Shown here piece after piece: positions 1-8,065 of a stretch of DNA of 64,000 bases (positions within the stretch are counted from its first letter, which is position 1; each line of letters opens with the position of its first letter). Origin of the DNA: Polyangiaceae bacterium (lineage in GTDB: Bacteria > Myxococcota_A > Polyangia > Polyangiales > Polyangiaceae); assembly GCA_020633235.1 (NCBI GenBank), contig JACKEA010000003.1, positions 558,001 through 622,000 on the forward strand, given 5' to 3'. The notes beneath the pieces were generated by a model that did no database searches, was not told the origin of the DNA, and worked only from the letters and a program-made list of their open reading frames with translations. Position numbers and translations under genes: made by a program.

Positions 1-296
1 GTTCGTCGCCTCGCGAACGTCGATGCAGAACTTCTCGTCCGCAGGCCCGGTGATCTCGACCATCGGCGAGCCGCCCCAACCCGTGCACGCGGCGCCTCCG
101 CCGCTCCCCGCGGCGCCGGCGCGCCCGCGGCGCCCGCCGCGCCTCCCGTCGACCCGCCGGAACCCCCGCCACCCGTGGTGGCTCCGCTACCGCCGAGACC
201 GGTGCAGTTGGTGCACGGGGGCGGGCGATCATGACTGGAGCCGCACGCAATGGCGGTGAGCACCGTAAGAATCACAAACGCGTGACCTCTGTTCAT
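1..296 (-). CDS. Lipoprotein, N-terminal part of a formylglycine-generating-enzyme-like (SUMF1) protein; frameshifted, cut by window edge
   Basis: The ATG at 296 starts a lipoprotein signal peptide ending in a lipobox (LTAIAC), followed by a Gly/Ala-rich linker. The linker frame then runs into unlikely sequence. The adjacent frame, from about position 105 down to 1, gives CTGWGGSPMVEI and FCIDVREATN, which resembles the start of SUMF1/FGE-type domains (FCID..EVTN). The two halves are one base out of phase, with the break somewhere in 105-150 inside GC-rich low-complexity DNA. A sequencing indel or a real frameshift would both explain it. It lies 7 nt downstream of the lipase gene on the same strand, so the two are probably co-transcribed. 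The function of the full protein cannot be judged from the fragment. Confidence 0.55.
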   Translation of the reverse strand, partial: MNRGHAFVILTVLTAIACGSSHDRPPPCTNCTGLGGSGATTGGGGSGGSTGGAAGAAGAPAPRGAAEAPRARVGAARRWSRSPGLRTRSSASTFARRR

Positions 297-303
297 CGCT
301 CCC

Positions 304-1404
304 TCACAGGCCTTGGTCTCGAAGATACGCGATCAGCGCGGCGTAGAACTCGTCGTGCCGCCAAGAATTGCCGAACCCCGGGTTGTCGCCGAACAGATGA
401 CCGATCTCGTCGAGGTGATCCGCTGGCACACAGCCGAGAAATGTCCCCCATTTGGCGTCCTTCACCCGCACCAGACCGTCGTTGGGGTAAGGGTCCAAGA
501 GGCCGCCATCCAGCACCGTCTCCGTGACGGATAGCAGGGGGTCGACGGGGTCGAGCACCTTGGCGAACTTGGCGATGAACGGCGGCGCAGACGACACCTT
601 GCAGTCCGTTCCGCCCAGATGAAAGTCGCTCCTACCAGCGACGGAGAAGTACTCCACCCCCGGTGAGTCGGGATACTTGGCATTGAACTCGGCAATGCCC
701 TGCTTCGAGAACAGATGTAGCGGCTTCGACACCGCGGTCTCTTTGCCCACCTGATCGTAGAGGGGTGCGCCCACGATCTTGACGAGCCAGTCCACCAGCT
801 GCTGCGCCTGGGGATTCGGGATCAGCTTCAGGATGATGTCGGCGACCTCGGTGCCGCCGTGGGGCGTGGCCACGGTAGTGACGGAGGCGACGAGATCCGG
901 ACGCTCGGCGGCGACGACACGAGCGTCGAGGCCACCCTGGGAGTGACCGATGATGTTGACCTTGGCGTAGCCCGTTTGCGCGAGCAGCTCCTCGACGCGC
1001 GAAAGGAGCTGTTCGCCGCGGTAGGTGGAGTCGTTGAAGGGATCGACTGCGGGCGTGATCACCATCGTCTCGCCGTGCGCGGCGAGATAGTCCTTCACAC
1101 CGTAGAAGTAGGTCGCGAAGTCCACGCCGGCGAACTGCTCGAAGCCGAAGAAGCCGTGCGCCAGCACGATGGGATAGGGCGGTCCCAGAGGTGCGGGGAC
1201 GTCGGGGACAGGCTCCGACACGACGTCCTCCACGCTTGCATCCAGCACCGTGCCAGCGTCCGGCGCGATGGCGTCCTGGCCGGCCGCCCCGTCGGCCTGA
1301 GCGTGGGGTGGCGCCGTCGCCGAGTCGCTGCCGCCACAAGCCGCGAGGAGCAGCGCCACCGCCCATCCACTCCTCAAAAGGTCGCGGCGCACCATCCTCA
1401 CCAT
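304..1404 (-). CDS. Secreted triacylglycerol lipase-like lipoprotein (alpha/beta hydrolase)
   Basis: A 366-residue alpha/beta hydrolase with a lipoprotein signal peptide (lipobox LLAAC, Cys23) and an Asp/Ala-rich linker to about residue 70. The core resembles the Pseudomonas/Burkholderia class I lipases: the oxyanion region IVLAHGFFGF (79-88), the nucleophile elbow GHSQG with Ser155, the acid in NDGLV (Asp309) and the histidine in HLDEI (His330). It should hydrolyse lipid esters at the cell surface. It has its own promoter region, divergent from the MerR-type regulator (88 bp between starts), and is followed 7 nt later by the SUMF1-like lipoprotein. A second Met (residue 4) is an equally possible start. 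No foldase gene was seen nearby. Confidence 0.85.
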   Translation of the reverse strand: MVRMVRRDLLRSGWAVALLLAACGGSDSATAPPHAQADGAAGQDAIAPDAGTVLDASVEDVVSEPVPDVPAPLGPPYPIVLAHGFFGFEQFAGVDFATYFYGVKDYLAAHGETMVITPAVDPFNDSTYRGEQLLSRVEELLAQTGYAKVNIIGHSQGGLDARVVAAERPDLVASVTTVATPHGGTEVADIILKLIPNPQAQQLVDWLVKIVGAPLYDQVGKETAVSKPLHLFSKQGIAEFNAKYPDSPGVEYFSVAGRSDFHLGGTDCKVSSAPPFIAKFAKVLDPVDPLLSVTETVLDGGLLDPYPNDGLVRVKDAKWGTFLGCVPADHLDEIGHLFGDNPGFGNSWRHDEFYAALIAYLRDQGL

Positions 1405-1454
1405 CTCAGGATTGCTGGCAGCGATGGAGCGGTCAACAGTGCTGCGTCCATCAC

Positions 1455-1483
1455 TTGACTAACCTGTGTCCAGGACATAAGGA
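1455..1483 (+). promoter_or_regulatory. Putative MerR-type promoter/operator
   Basis: TTGACT (1455-1460) is a good -35 match. A 17-nt spacer follows, then a weak -10 (TAAGGA, 1478-1483). The spacer contains a perfect palindrome TGTCCAGGACA (1467-1477), the position where MerR-family proteins bind. The downstream regulator may control itself, and perhaps the divergent lipase. Inferred from position only. Confidence 0.3.
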
Positions 1484-1492
1484 TCCCAGGTG

Positions 1493-2410
1493 ATGAGCCT
1501 TACCAATGGCGCCGAGGAAACGGGCTATTCGATTCGGGTGGCCTCGCGGCTGACCGGCATCTCCTCGGACACCCTGAGGATGTGGGAGCGGCGCTACGGC
1601 TTTCCCTCCCCCCGCCGCAACGAGGCGAAAATCCGCGTCTACAGCCGAGAAGACGTGGAGCGCCTCACGCTCATCGCCCGGGCCCTGAAGGCGGGCTACC
1701 GGGCGGGCGAGGTGGTGCACAAGGCCCGCCCGGAGCTCGAAGAAATCCTGACGCAGGCGGCACGCCTGGATGTCGAGCCCAGCGCCGGCCAGTCCCCGAC
1801 CGTGGCCTCCATTCTCGACGCCCTGAGCTCCGACGACGCCGACGCCGTGCGGATGGAGCTCCGTCGCGCGGTAGCGACCCTCGGCCCCAAGGCGTTTCTC
1901 GCGGACGTGGCCAGCCCCCTGCTCGAGCGGGTTGGGGAGGCGTGGGCAGCTCGGCAGCTCGACGTCCGCCACGAGCACATGCTGTCCGAGCAACTGTCGA
2001 CGCAGCTGCGCCTGCTGCTCTCGGCCTACGAAGGCACGACCGCCAAGCCCGTGTTGCTGCTCACGGCTCTGCCCGGAGAGCACCACGGCCTCGGTCTCGA
2101 CATGGCGGCGCTGTTCGCCTCACTGCTGGGTGCAACGCCTCGTCTGCTCGGGGTGGACACTCCGGTGGATCAAATTGCAGAAGCCGCGCGGGCACTGCGT
2201 GCCGACGTCGTCGGCATCAGTGTGTCGGGCTCCTCGGATCCAAACCAAGTCGCCGAGCAACTGCGCTGGCTCTTGTCACATCTGCCTGCCAGCACGGACG
2301 TGTGGCTCGGGGGGCAGAACGCGCGCTCGGTTCAGATCGACAGCCCGCGCGTCGCGCAGGTGATCACCTGGCCCCAGCTGGAGCAAGAGATCACGCGACG
2401 CATGCACTGA
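1493..2410 (+). CDS. MerR-family regulator with cobalamin-binding domain (CarH/LitR-like)
   Basis: About 305 residues; a GTG at 1490 directly precedes the ATG, and residue numbers here count from that GTG. The N-terminus is a MerR winged helix (YSIRVASRLTGISSDTLRMW, 13-32). Residues about 105-180 form the four-helix cap of B12-binding regulators, and residues about 185-305 a Rossmann-like cobalamin domain. Both cobalamin motifs of the CarH photoreceptor family are present: W-x9-EH (Trp152, Glu162, His163) and E-x-H-x-x-G (Glu197, His199, Gly202), where His199 would be the lower axial ligand of cobalt. It is therefore a candidate light- or B12-responsive repressor. Regulators of this type control carotenoid genes in Myxococcus, but no carotenoid genes are seen in this window. 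The stop codon touches that of the convergent alaX-like gene. Confidence 0.85.
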   Translation: MSLTNGAEETGYSIRVASRLTGISSDTLRMWERRYGFPSPRRNEAKIRVYSREDVERLTLIARALKAGYRAGEVVHKARPELEEILTQAARLDVEPSAGQSPTVASILDALSSDDADAVRMELRRAVATLGPKAFLADVASPLLERVGEAWAARQLDVRHEHMLSEQLSTQLRLLLSAYEGTTAKPVLLLTALPGEHHGLGLDMAALFASLLGATPRLLGVDTPVDQIAEAARALRADVVGISVSGSSDPNQVAEQLRWLLSHLPASTDVWLGGQNARSVQIDSPRVAQVITWPQLEQEITRRMH

Positions 2411-3571
2411 TCAGCCGAGCTCTTGCACGGCACGGGCGACGTCCACACCGAGCGGCAGCCGCCCCTCGGCGCGCTCTGGACGCCCCCCGCCCCGGCCGCC
2501 CGTCGCGGCGGCCAGGCGCTTCAAGAACGCGCCGCTGTCGAACGCCGCTGCGCTGCCGCGTGCCACCACTACGGAAGTGCCGTCCGGCGTCTCTGCTGCG
2601 ACCACGACGCTGGCTTCGGGAGATTCCGTCACTCGAGCCGCGACGGCGCGCGCCAGCTCGGCGCCACCTTCCGCCAGCACGATCACCGCGGGCGAACCGC
2701 TGGCCCCGCGGGCTATCTCTCGAGCGAGCAGCGTACGTGTGGCGCCGTGCTCCTGGCGGGCGGCGTCGAGCTGATCCCGGAGCTTGTCCAGCTGCGCTCC
2801 CACGTCCGCCGTGGCGCAGGTCAGCGCCTTCGCCAAGCGCCGCAGCTCCGCTGCGTTCCGGGACAGCTCCTCCCGCGCGCGAGCGCCGGCGCTGAACACG
2901 ATGCGGGTCCCGCCCTTGTAGCGCTCGCTTCCGGTGATGCTCACCAGGCCGATCTGAGCGGAGCGCGTGCAGTGCGTGCCCCCGCACGGCGTGTCGTCGA
3001 AGCCAGCCACGGACACGACGCGGACGTTGTCCGTCTGTTTGGGAGCGCGACGCAGGGACAAGCCAGCGAGCTCGTCGGGCGTCACGAAGCGTGCGCGGAC
3101 GACGACGTCGTCGTCCACCACGGAGTTGGCCAACGCCTCCGCCTTGCCCAGCAGGTCGTCCGAGAGGTTCGGCCGATCAACGTCGATGGTAGACGTCGTG
3201 TCGCCCAGGCGCGAAGACACGGTCTCCGCCTGCGCTACTTCCAAGAGCGCGCGAGACAGCACGTGCTGCCCGGTGTGCAGCGCCATGTGCACGCGACGCC
3301 GAGCGCGATCCAGCCGTCCCAGGACGCGCGTCCCCACCTCGGGGAGCGCGCCGCTCGCACGATGGAGCACCACGTCGCCCCGCACCTGGACGTCCGCCAC
3401 CTCGGCGTCACCGATGTGGCCACGGTCGGGCAGCTGTCCTCCGCCCTCCGGGTAGAACGCGGAGCGATCGAGCTCGAGCCAAGTGTCGCCATCGATGGCG
3501 TGATGGGCGACCACGTACGCCTCGAATTCCACGAGCCAGGGATCCTCGAAGTAGAGCCGCGCGGTGGCCAT
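2411..3571 (-). CDS. Alanyl-tRNA editing protein (AlaX-L type with DHHA1 domain)
   Basis: A 386-residue homologue of the AlaRS editing domain that hydrolyses mischarged Ser- or Gly-tRNA(Ala). The N-terminal beta-barrel and the zinc-site motifs are present: HTGQH (first HxxxH pair) and CGGTHC (second half). A coiled-coil linker (about 235-285) and a DHHA1-like C-terminal domain with GGGRPERAEGRLP follow. The start was set at the ATG at 3571 because MATARLYFEDPWL is the normal beginning of the family; an upstream in-frame extension to 3619 has no similarity. The alanyl-tRNA synthetase itself is not in the window. Confidence 0.85.
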   Translation of the reverse strand: MATARLYFEDPWLVEFEAYVVAHHAIDGDTWLELDRSAFYPEGGGQLPDRGHIGDAEVADVQVRGDVVLHRASGALPEVGTRVLGRLDRARRRVHMALHTGQHVLSRALLEVAQAETVSSRLGDTTSTIDVDRPNLSDDLLGKAEALANSVVDDDVVVRARFVTPDELAGLSLRRAPKQTDNVRVVSVAGFDDTPCGGTHCTRSAQIGLVSITGSERYKGGTRIVFSAGARAREELSRNAAELRRLAKALTCATADVGAQLDKLRDQLDAARQEHGATRTLLAREIARGASGSPAVIVLAEGGAELARAVAARVTESPEASVVVAAETPDGTSVVVARGSAAAFDSGAFLKRLAAATGGRGGGRPERAEGRLPLGVDVARAVQELG

Positions 3572-3668
3572 GACGTCCCACGCTAACGCGACGGGCTCGC
3601 GCTGCCCCGACAAACCCACAAATACCCGTCACTTTCCCACCCCGGCTCGGTGCACTAGACTTGTCCGC

Positions 3669-5072
3669 ATGCGCCGATTGGGCTTCGTCGCCGCGTTGGT
3701 CCTGCCCTTCGCAGCTTCTTGTGCCTTCCTCTTGGATTTCGACAGCCTGAAGGGCGATCCGGCGGACGCCGGAACCGAAGCCGCCACGGGGGGCAGCGCG
3801 GGTCAGGCCGGCAGCGGCGGCCAAGCGGGGTCGGACGCCGCCGTGCCGGACTGCACGACGCCCGCGGACTGCGATGACCAAGACGCGTTCACCAGCGACG
3901 ATTGCCAGGCCGGCGTGTGCAAGCACGCACCTCAAGGGGCGCTGGTGGACGATGGCTTCGCCATCGATCAACCGACGCCGGATCTTCAGCGCGTGACGCT
4001 GGGGACCATCGGCTCGCACTTCGTGGTTTCGACCTACGCAGCCTCGCTGCAAAACCACGACCTGAAGGTGAGCAGCTTCAGCAGTACCGCGACCGACAAC
4101 CAGTTCGAGGTGACGCGCGACATGGTCTACTTCCTGGCGGGGCTGCCCGATGCCGGGGTCGCAGAAGAGACCCCTGGCAGCGTCGCTGGTATCGCGGAGA
4201 ACGACGGGGCGCTGCAGACCTACTTCGTGACCTACAAGGCTTTCACCTGGACGAAGATCTGGCACGCCGCCCTGGACGAAACCCTGAGCATGACCGGAGC
4301 TCCGAAAATCGTCGGCGACAAGTACGACGTGCTCGACGTGAAGGGCTACCCCAAGCCGACCCCCATGGGTTCCGACATGGCTGCCACTTGGGCCTCGAGC
4401 GGGATGGTGTTCATCGCGAGCGAGAAGAAGCCCTACGGCACTTTCGACGTGGGAGCCGATCGCGTCGCTCCACTCTCCGCGGGCGGGAGCCCGGCGTTCT
4501 TGAACCTCAAGAAGAACGAGAACAACTACTACTGGCAGGTCGGAACCACGTCCCAAGGGCAGCCGGACTGCAGCCCTCAGCAACCCACTTGGGACACCGT
4601 CTCGTCCACCACTCCGGTGCCGGGGCTCACCATCGTCGCGTTTTCCTCCTCCTACCTGGGAGCGCACGCCGCCGAGACCCACTTCGCGTTCTGCACCAGC
4701 AGCGGCTGTTTGATCGATCCCGACTGCTCGAACAGCGCAACGCCCTTCGGCCGCAATCCATCCGTGTACGCGGTCGGCACCAGCGCCGTCGTTCCCGGAG
4801 GCGGGCGGCTCCGCCTCGCGACCGCCGCATCGGTCCAGAACGGCCAAGACACGCAGCTGGTCCTGGGCATGGCCTACGCCGACCTCCGCGACCAGGGCGA
4901 GAGCAGCTTCGGCAGCTACCCCGAGGTGACCGTCGCCACGCAGAAGGGTGCGCCCGCCGGCACCGCGGACTACCCCGCGGTCACCATCCTGGGCGACAAG
5001 GTCGCTCTCGCATGGATCGACGGCGAAAGCCCCTCGCAGGTCCTTCACGTTCGGCGCTACCGGCTCGAGTGA
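3669..5072 (+). CDS. Secreted lipoprotein of unknown function
   Basis: About 467 residues with a lipoprotein signal peptide (lipobox FAASC) and a Gly/Ala-rich linker. A short Cys/Asp-rich segment (PDCTTPADCDDQDAF, then DDCQAGVCKH) follows, of the kind seen in many myxobacterial surface proteins. The remaining 400 residues are beta-rich without a family I recognise, possibly a beta-propeller. The ATG at 3669 was chosen because it begins the signal peptide. A TAGACT hexamer (3656-3661) lies 7 nt upstream and could be a -10 element. The gene overlaps astB by 4 nt (GTGA), so it heads a three-gene operon with astB and a kinase. Confidence 0.75.
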   Translation: MRRLGFVAALVLPFAASCAFLLDFDSLKGDPADAGTEAATGGSAGQAGSGGQAGSDAAVPDCTTPADCDDQDAFTSDDCQAGVCKHAPQGALVDDGFAIDQPTPDLQRVTLGTIGSHFVVSTYAASLQNHDLKVSSFSSTATDNQFEVTRDMVYFLAGLPDAGVAEETPGSVAGIAENDGALQTYFVTYKAFTWTKIWHAALDETLSMTGAPKIVGDKYDVLDVKGYPKPTPMGSDMAATWASSGMVFIASEKKPYGTFDVGADRVAPLSAGGSPAFLNLKKNENNYYWQVGTTSQGQPDCSPQQPTWDTVSSTTPVPGLTIVAFSSSYLGAHAAETHFAFCTSSGCLIDPDCSNSATPFGRNPSVYAVGTSAVVPGGGRLRLATAASVQNGQDTQLVLGMAYADLRDQGESSFGSYPEVTVATQKGAPAGTADYPAVTILGDKVALAWIDGESPSQVLHVRRYRLE

Positions 5073-6388
5073 CGGCCCCTCGCGAGATCGCCTTCGACGG
5101 CATCGTCGGGCCCACGCACTCCCACGCTGGGCTGTCCCCGGGCAATTTGGCGGCGACGCGCCACGCCGGCGAGGTCGGCAACCCGCGCAAGGCCGCGCAG
5201 CAGAGCCTCGAGAAGATGCAGCTGGTGGCGTCCCTCGGCGCCGGCCAGGCGGTATTGCCTCCCCACCCGCGTCCCGACGTGGACGCCCTGCGCCGCATCG
5301 GCTTCTCCGGGAGCGACACGCAGGTGCTGGAGCGCGCCGAACGGGCGGGCATGCTGGCGCACGTGTGCAGCGCGTCGGCGATGTGGACCGCCAACGCGGC
5401 GACGGTAGCGCCGTCGTCGGACACCACGGACGCGCGGGTGCATTTCGTGGTGGCGAACCTGCAGACGCTGTTCCATCGCAGCCTGGAAGCGCCGGTCACC
5501 CGGCGCGTGCTCGAGCACGTGTTCGCCGCCAATGCCTTCGACGTCCACGCGGCGCTGCCTCCGGCGCCGTTGCTCTCGGACGAGGGAGCCGCCAATCACA
5601 CGCGCCTTTGCACCTCTCGTGGCGCGCTGCACCTGTTCGGCTGGGGGCGGAGCGCCGCCACACCGGCGCCGACGCAGATCCACCCCGCGCGGCAGAGCCT
5701 GGAAGCGAGCCAGGCCGTCGCCCGCCTCGCCGCGTTGCCCGCGGAGCGCACGCTGTTCTGGCAGCAGCATCCCGATGGCATCGACGCCGGCAGCTTCCAC
5801 AGCGACGTGCTGTCCGTCGGCACCGACTCCGTGCTGCTGCTGCACGAGCTCGCCTTCCGCGACGCCGAGGCCCTGCTGTCGGAGCTCGAAACCCGCCTGG
5901 GCAGCGAGCTCGAGGTCGTGCTGGCGAGCCGCGAGGAGCTCGCCGTGGACGAGGCCGTTCGGAGCTACGTGTTCAACTCCGAGCTCCTGTCTCTGCCGAA
6001 TGGCTCGATGGCGCTGATCGCCCCCGATTCCGCCCGCGAGAGCACGGCCTCCTGGCGCTGGCTCGAGCGGGTTCTCGACGCGGACAATCCCGTCTCCGCC
6101 GTGCACACGGTGGCCGTGGACGCTTCCCTGAAGAACGGCGGCGGCCCCGCGTGCCTCCGGCTGCGCGTGCGCCTCACTCGTGAGCAAGAGCATGCACTGA
6201 TGGGCCGCGTGCTCCTCGACGACGCATTGGCGAACGACTTGCGGGCCTTCTTCGATCGCCACTATCGCGACCGCCTCTCGGCCCCCGACCTTGCCGATCC
6301 CGAGCTCCTGCGCGAGACGCGTCAGGCACTGGACGAGCTCACCCGCTTGCTCGAGCTCGGCAGCATCTACGACTTCCAACGGCCGTGA
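5069..6388 (+). CDS. astB: N-succinylarginine dihydrolase
   Basis: 439 residues, close to the usual length of about 445. The enzyme converts N2-succinylarginine to succinylornithine, 2 NH3 and CO2 in the arginine succinyltransferase pathway. The family motifs are intact: FDGIVGPTHSHAGLSPGN at the N-terminus, DEGAANHTR (catalytic His), IDAGSFHSDV (second His) and NGGGPACLRLRV with the nucleophile Cys362. The start is a GTG overlapping the stop of the upstream lipoprotein. The stop in turn overlaps the GTG of the downstream kinase. The other pathway genes (astA, C, D, E) are not nearby, so its role in this lineage is unclear. Confidence 0.92.
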   Translation: MTAPREIAFDGIVGPTHSHAGLSPGNLAATRHAGEVGNPRKAAQQSLEKMQLVASLGAGQAVLPPHPRPDVDALRRIGFSGSDTQVLERAERAGMLAHVCSASAMWTANAATVAPSSDTTDARVHFVVANLQTLFHRSLEAPVTRRVLEHVFAANAFDVHAALPPAPLLSDEGAANHTRLCTSRGALHLFGWGRSAATPAPTQIHPARQSLEASQAVARLAALPAERTLFWQQHPDGIDAGSFHSDVLSVGTDSVLLLHELAFRDAEALLSELETRLGSELEVVLASREELAVDEAVRSYVFNSELLSLPNGSMALIAPDSARESTASWRWLERVLDADNPVSAVHTVAVDASLKNGGGPACLRLRVRLTREQEHALMGRVLLDDALANDLRAFFDRHYRDRLSAPDLADPELLRETRQALDELTRLLELGSIYDFQRP

Positions 6389-7272
6389 AGCTCCCGGATC
6401 GTTTCGTCGTCGAGGAGACTCTGGGCCAGGGGCAGTTCGGGTTTGTTTGTGCGGCGCGGGACCTCGAGGACGATCGGCGCGTCGCGCTCAAGGTGCTGAA
6501 GGCCCCGCTGCCCGCCGCGGAGCGCCAGCGCTTCACGGCCCTTCAAGCCCTCGATCACCCGAATCTCGTCCGTCTGTACCAGGCCTTCTTCGACGCTTCC
6601 CCTCCCTTCTTCACCATGTCCCTGGCGCGGGGCCCGACCTTCGTGGACTACGTGCGGAGACCGGCAGCGACCACGCCGGAAGAGTCCCGGCCGCGGCGGA
6701 GCCTACCGCTGGCCTTCGGGCAGCCCGTGCAAGAGCTGGGGGAGAGTCAGTTCAGTGCGCTCGACGCAAACGGCCTCGAGCGTCTGCGCTCGGCGCTCCA
6801 CGGGCTGGCCAACGGCCTCGGCGCGCTGCACGCGGCGGGCTTCGTGCACCGGGACCTATCCGCGGAAAACGTCCGCGTCGTGGAGCACACGGCGATCGTG
6901 CTGGACTACGGTCTGTGTGCGCGTCCCGACGACGACGCTCTCGACGGACCGGTGGGCACCGCGGCGACCATGGCGCCGGAACAGTGGGACGGCGAGCAGC
7001 TCACGCCGGCCGTGGACTGGTACGCCGTGGGGCTCTTGTTGTTCGAAGCGCTGACCGGCACCGTTCCCTTCACCGGCACGGCGCAAGAAGTGCTCGTCCG
7101 CAAGCGGACCGTCGGCGCGCCGCCTCCCAGCTTGCTCGTGAGCGGCGTACCTTCCGATCTGGATCAGCTGTGCACGAAGCTGTTGAGCTCTTCGAGCGAA
7201 CGGCGCGGGGGCCTATCCGACGTGCTTCGTTGCGCCACACCGCTCGCGCATTCGAAGGCGCCGCACGCGTGA
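6385..7272 (+). CDS. Ser/Thr protein kinase, soluble
   Basis: 295 residues, essentially a bare Hanks-type kinase domain with no membrane segment. A glycine-rich loop (LGQGQFGFV), the VALKVL lysine, HRDLSAEN as catalytic loop, DYG in place of DFG, and the GTAATMAPEQ activation segment are visible. The Lys normally two residues after the catalytic Asp is Ser here, as in several myxobacterial kinases in this window. An insert of about 40 residues lies between the hinge and the C-lobe helices. Translation starts at a GTG overlapping the astB stop. Its targets are unknown; linkage suggests a relation to the lipoprotein/astB operon. Confidence 0.85.
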   Translation: MKLPDRFVVEETLGQGQFGFVCAARDLEDDRRVALKVLKAPLPAAERQRFTALQALDHPNLVRLYQAFFDASPPFFTMSLARGPTFVDYVRRPAATTPEESRPRRSLPLAFGQPVQELGESQFSALDANGLERLRSALHGLANGLGALHAAGFVHRDLSAENVRVVEHTAIVLDYGLCARPDDDALDGPVGTAATMAPEQWDGEQLTPAVDWYAVGLLLFEALTGTVPFTGTAQEVLVRKRTVGAPPPSLLVSGVPSDLDQLCTKLLSSSSERRGGLSDVLRCATPLAHSKAPHA

Positions 7273-7377
7273 ATGTCCCTCCCGGTGCGCGAGTAAAAGC
7301 GCGTTCGCAGTGACACGCGCAAAGCGGTCGAATCCGCCACGGGTCGCGTCGGCACACGGCTTGCGAAGCAGGCGGGC

Positions 7378-8064
7378 ATGCCGAAACCGAACGTGCTCGT
7401 GATCGCCGCCCTGTTCCTCGTGCCCCAAGTGGCGCTCGCCGATCCCATCTTTGGCAGCGACGACGCCAAAAAGGACGGTAGCGCCGAAAGCGACGCGCCA
7501 AAGCTCCTGGGAATGCGCCCCGGCTTCGGCGCGCGCGTCGGCGGCTACGGCTTCCGCCACGCCGACGGCAGCTCCGACAAGTGGGACGACTGCCGCATGA
7601 ACGGCGTCGGCGTCTTCGGCACCCTGGCGCCCAACCGCTGGTTCTTCGGCTCGCTGGGCCTCGATTTCTACAACGCCGACCCGAGCGCCATCGACGAGGG
7701 AATGGACCGAGATCCCACGCACGTCACCGCCGGCGTGGGGGCGCGCATGTTTCCGAGCTTCGTCCTCACGCCGTACGTCGAGCTGGGCGGCGGCATGGAG
7801 TGGACGCGGATCGATCTCGCGGGGCGGCGCACCGAAGGCATCTTTCCCGTGGGCTACCTGGGGTTGGGGGCAGAGCTCAACGTGACGCGGGAGCTCAAGC
7901 TCGGCGCGGCCCTGCGCGTGTTGGCCACGGCCCAACCGGACGCCGAGGCCACGACTCGACAAGCGCTGACGAGCGGGACCGCAGCCGCAGACGGCACCGG
8001 CGCCGTGGCCACGCGCGCGTCCACCGCCATGCAGGCGCAGTTCTTCGCACGCTACGCGCTGTGA
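7378..8064 (+). CDS. Predicted outer-membrane beta-barrel protein
   Basis: 228 residues with a cleavable signal peptide (cleavage after VALA-DP). The mature part has alternating hydrophobic/polar strands with aromatic belts (RPGFGARVGGYGF, YVELGGGMEW, VGYLGLGAELNV), ends in a strand finishing FFARYAL, and is about the size of an eight-stranded barrel. No specific function can be assigned. It has a purine-rich ribosome-binding stretch (AGGCGGG) just before the ATG. Its stop is 1 nt from the stop of the convergent kinase gene. Confidence 0.7.
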   Translation: MPKPNVLVIAALFLVPQVALADPIFGSDDAKKDGSAESDAPKLLGMRPGFGARVGGYGFRHADGSSDKWDDCRMNGVGVFGTLAPNRWFFGSLGLDFYNADPSAIDEGMDRDPTHVTAGVGARMFPSFVLTPYVELGGGMEWTRIDLAGRRTEGIFPVGYLGLGAELNVTRELKLGAALRVLATAQPDAEATTRQALTSGTAAADGTGAVATRASTAMQAQFFARYAL

Positions 8065-8065
8065 G

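Noticed and set aside
5069..6388. Complete arginine succinyltransferase operon
   Set aside because: Only astB is present. Its neighbours are a lipoprotein and a kinase, with no astA, astC, astD or astE in the window.
7351..7364. Sigma-54-like GG-N10-GC element (GGCAC...TTGC) before the outer-membrane protein gene
   Set aside because: The transcription start would fall 2 nt before the ATG, leaving no leader although a ribosome-binding stretch is present. A single match of this kind is expected by chance in GC-rich DNA.
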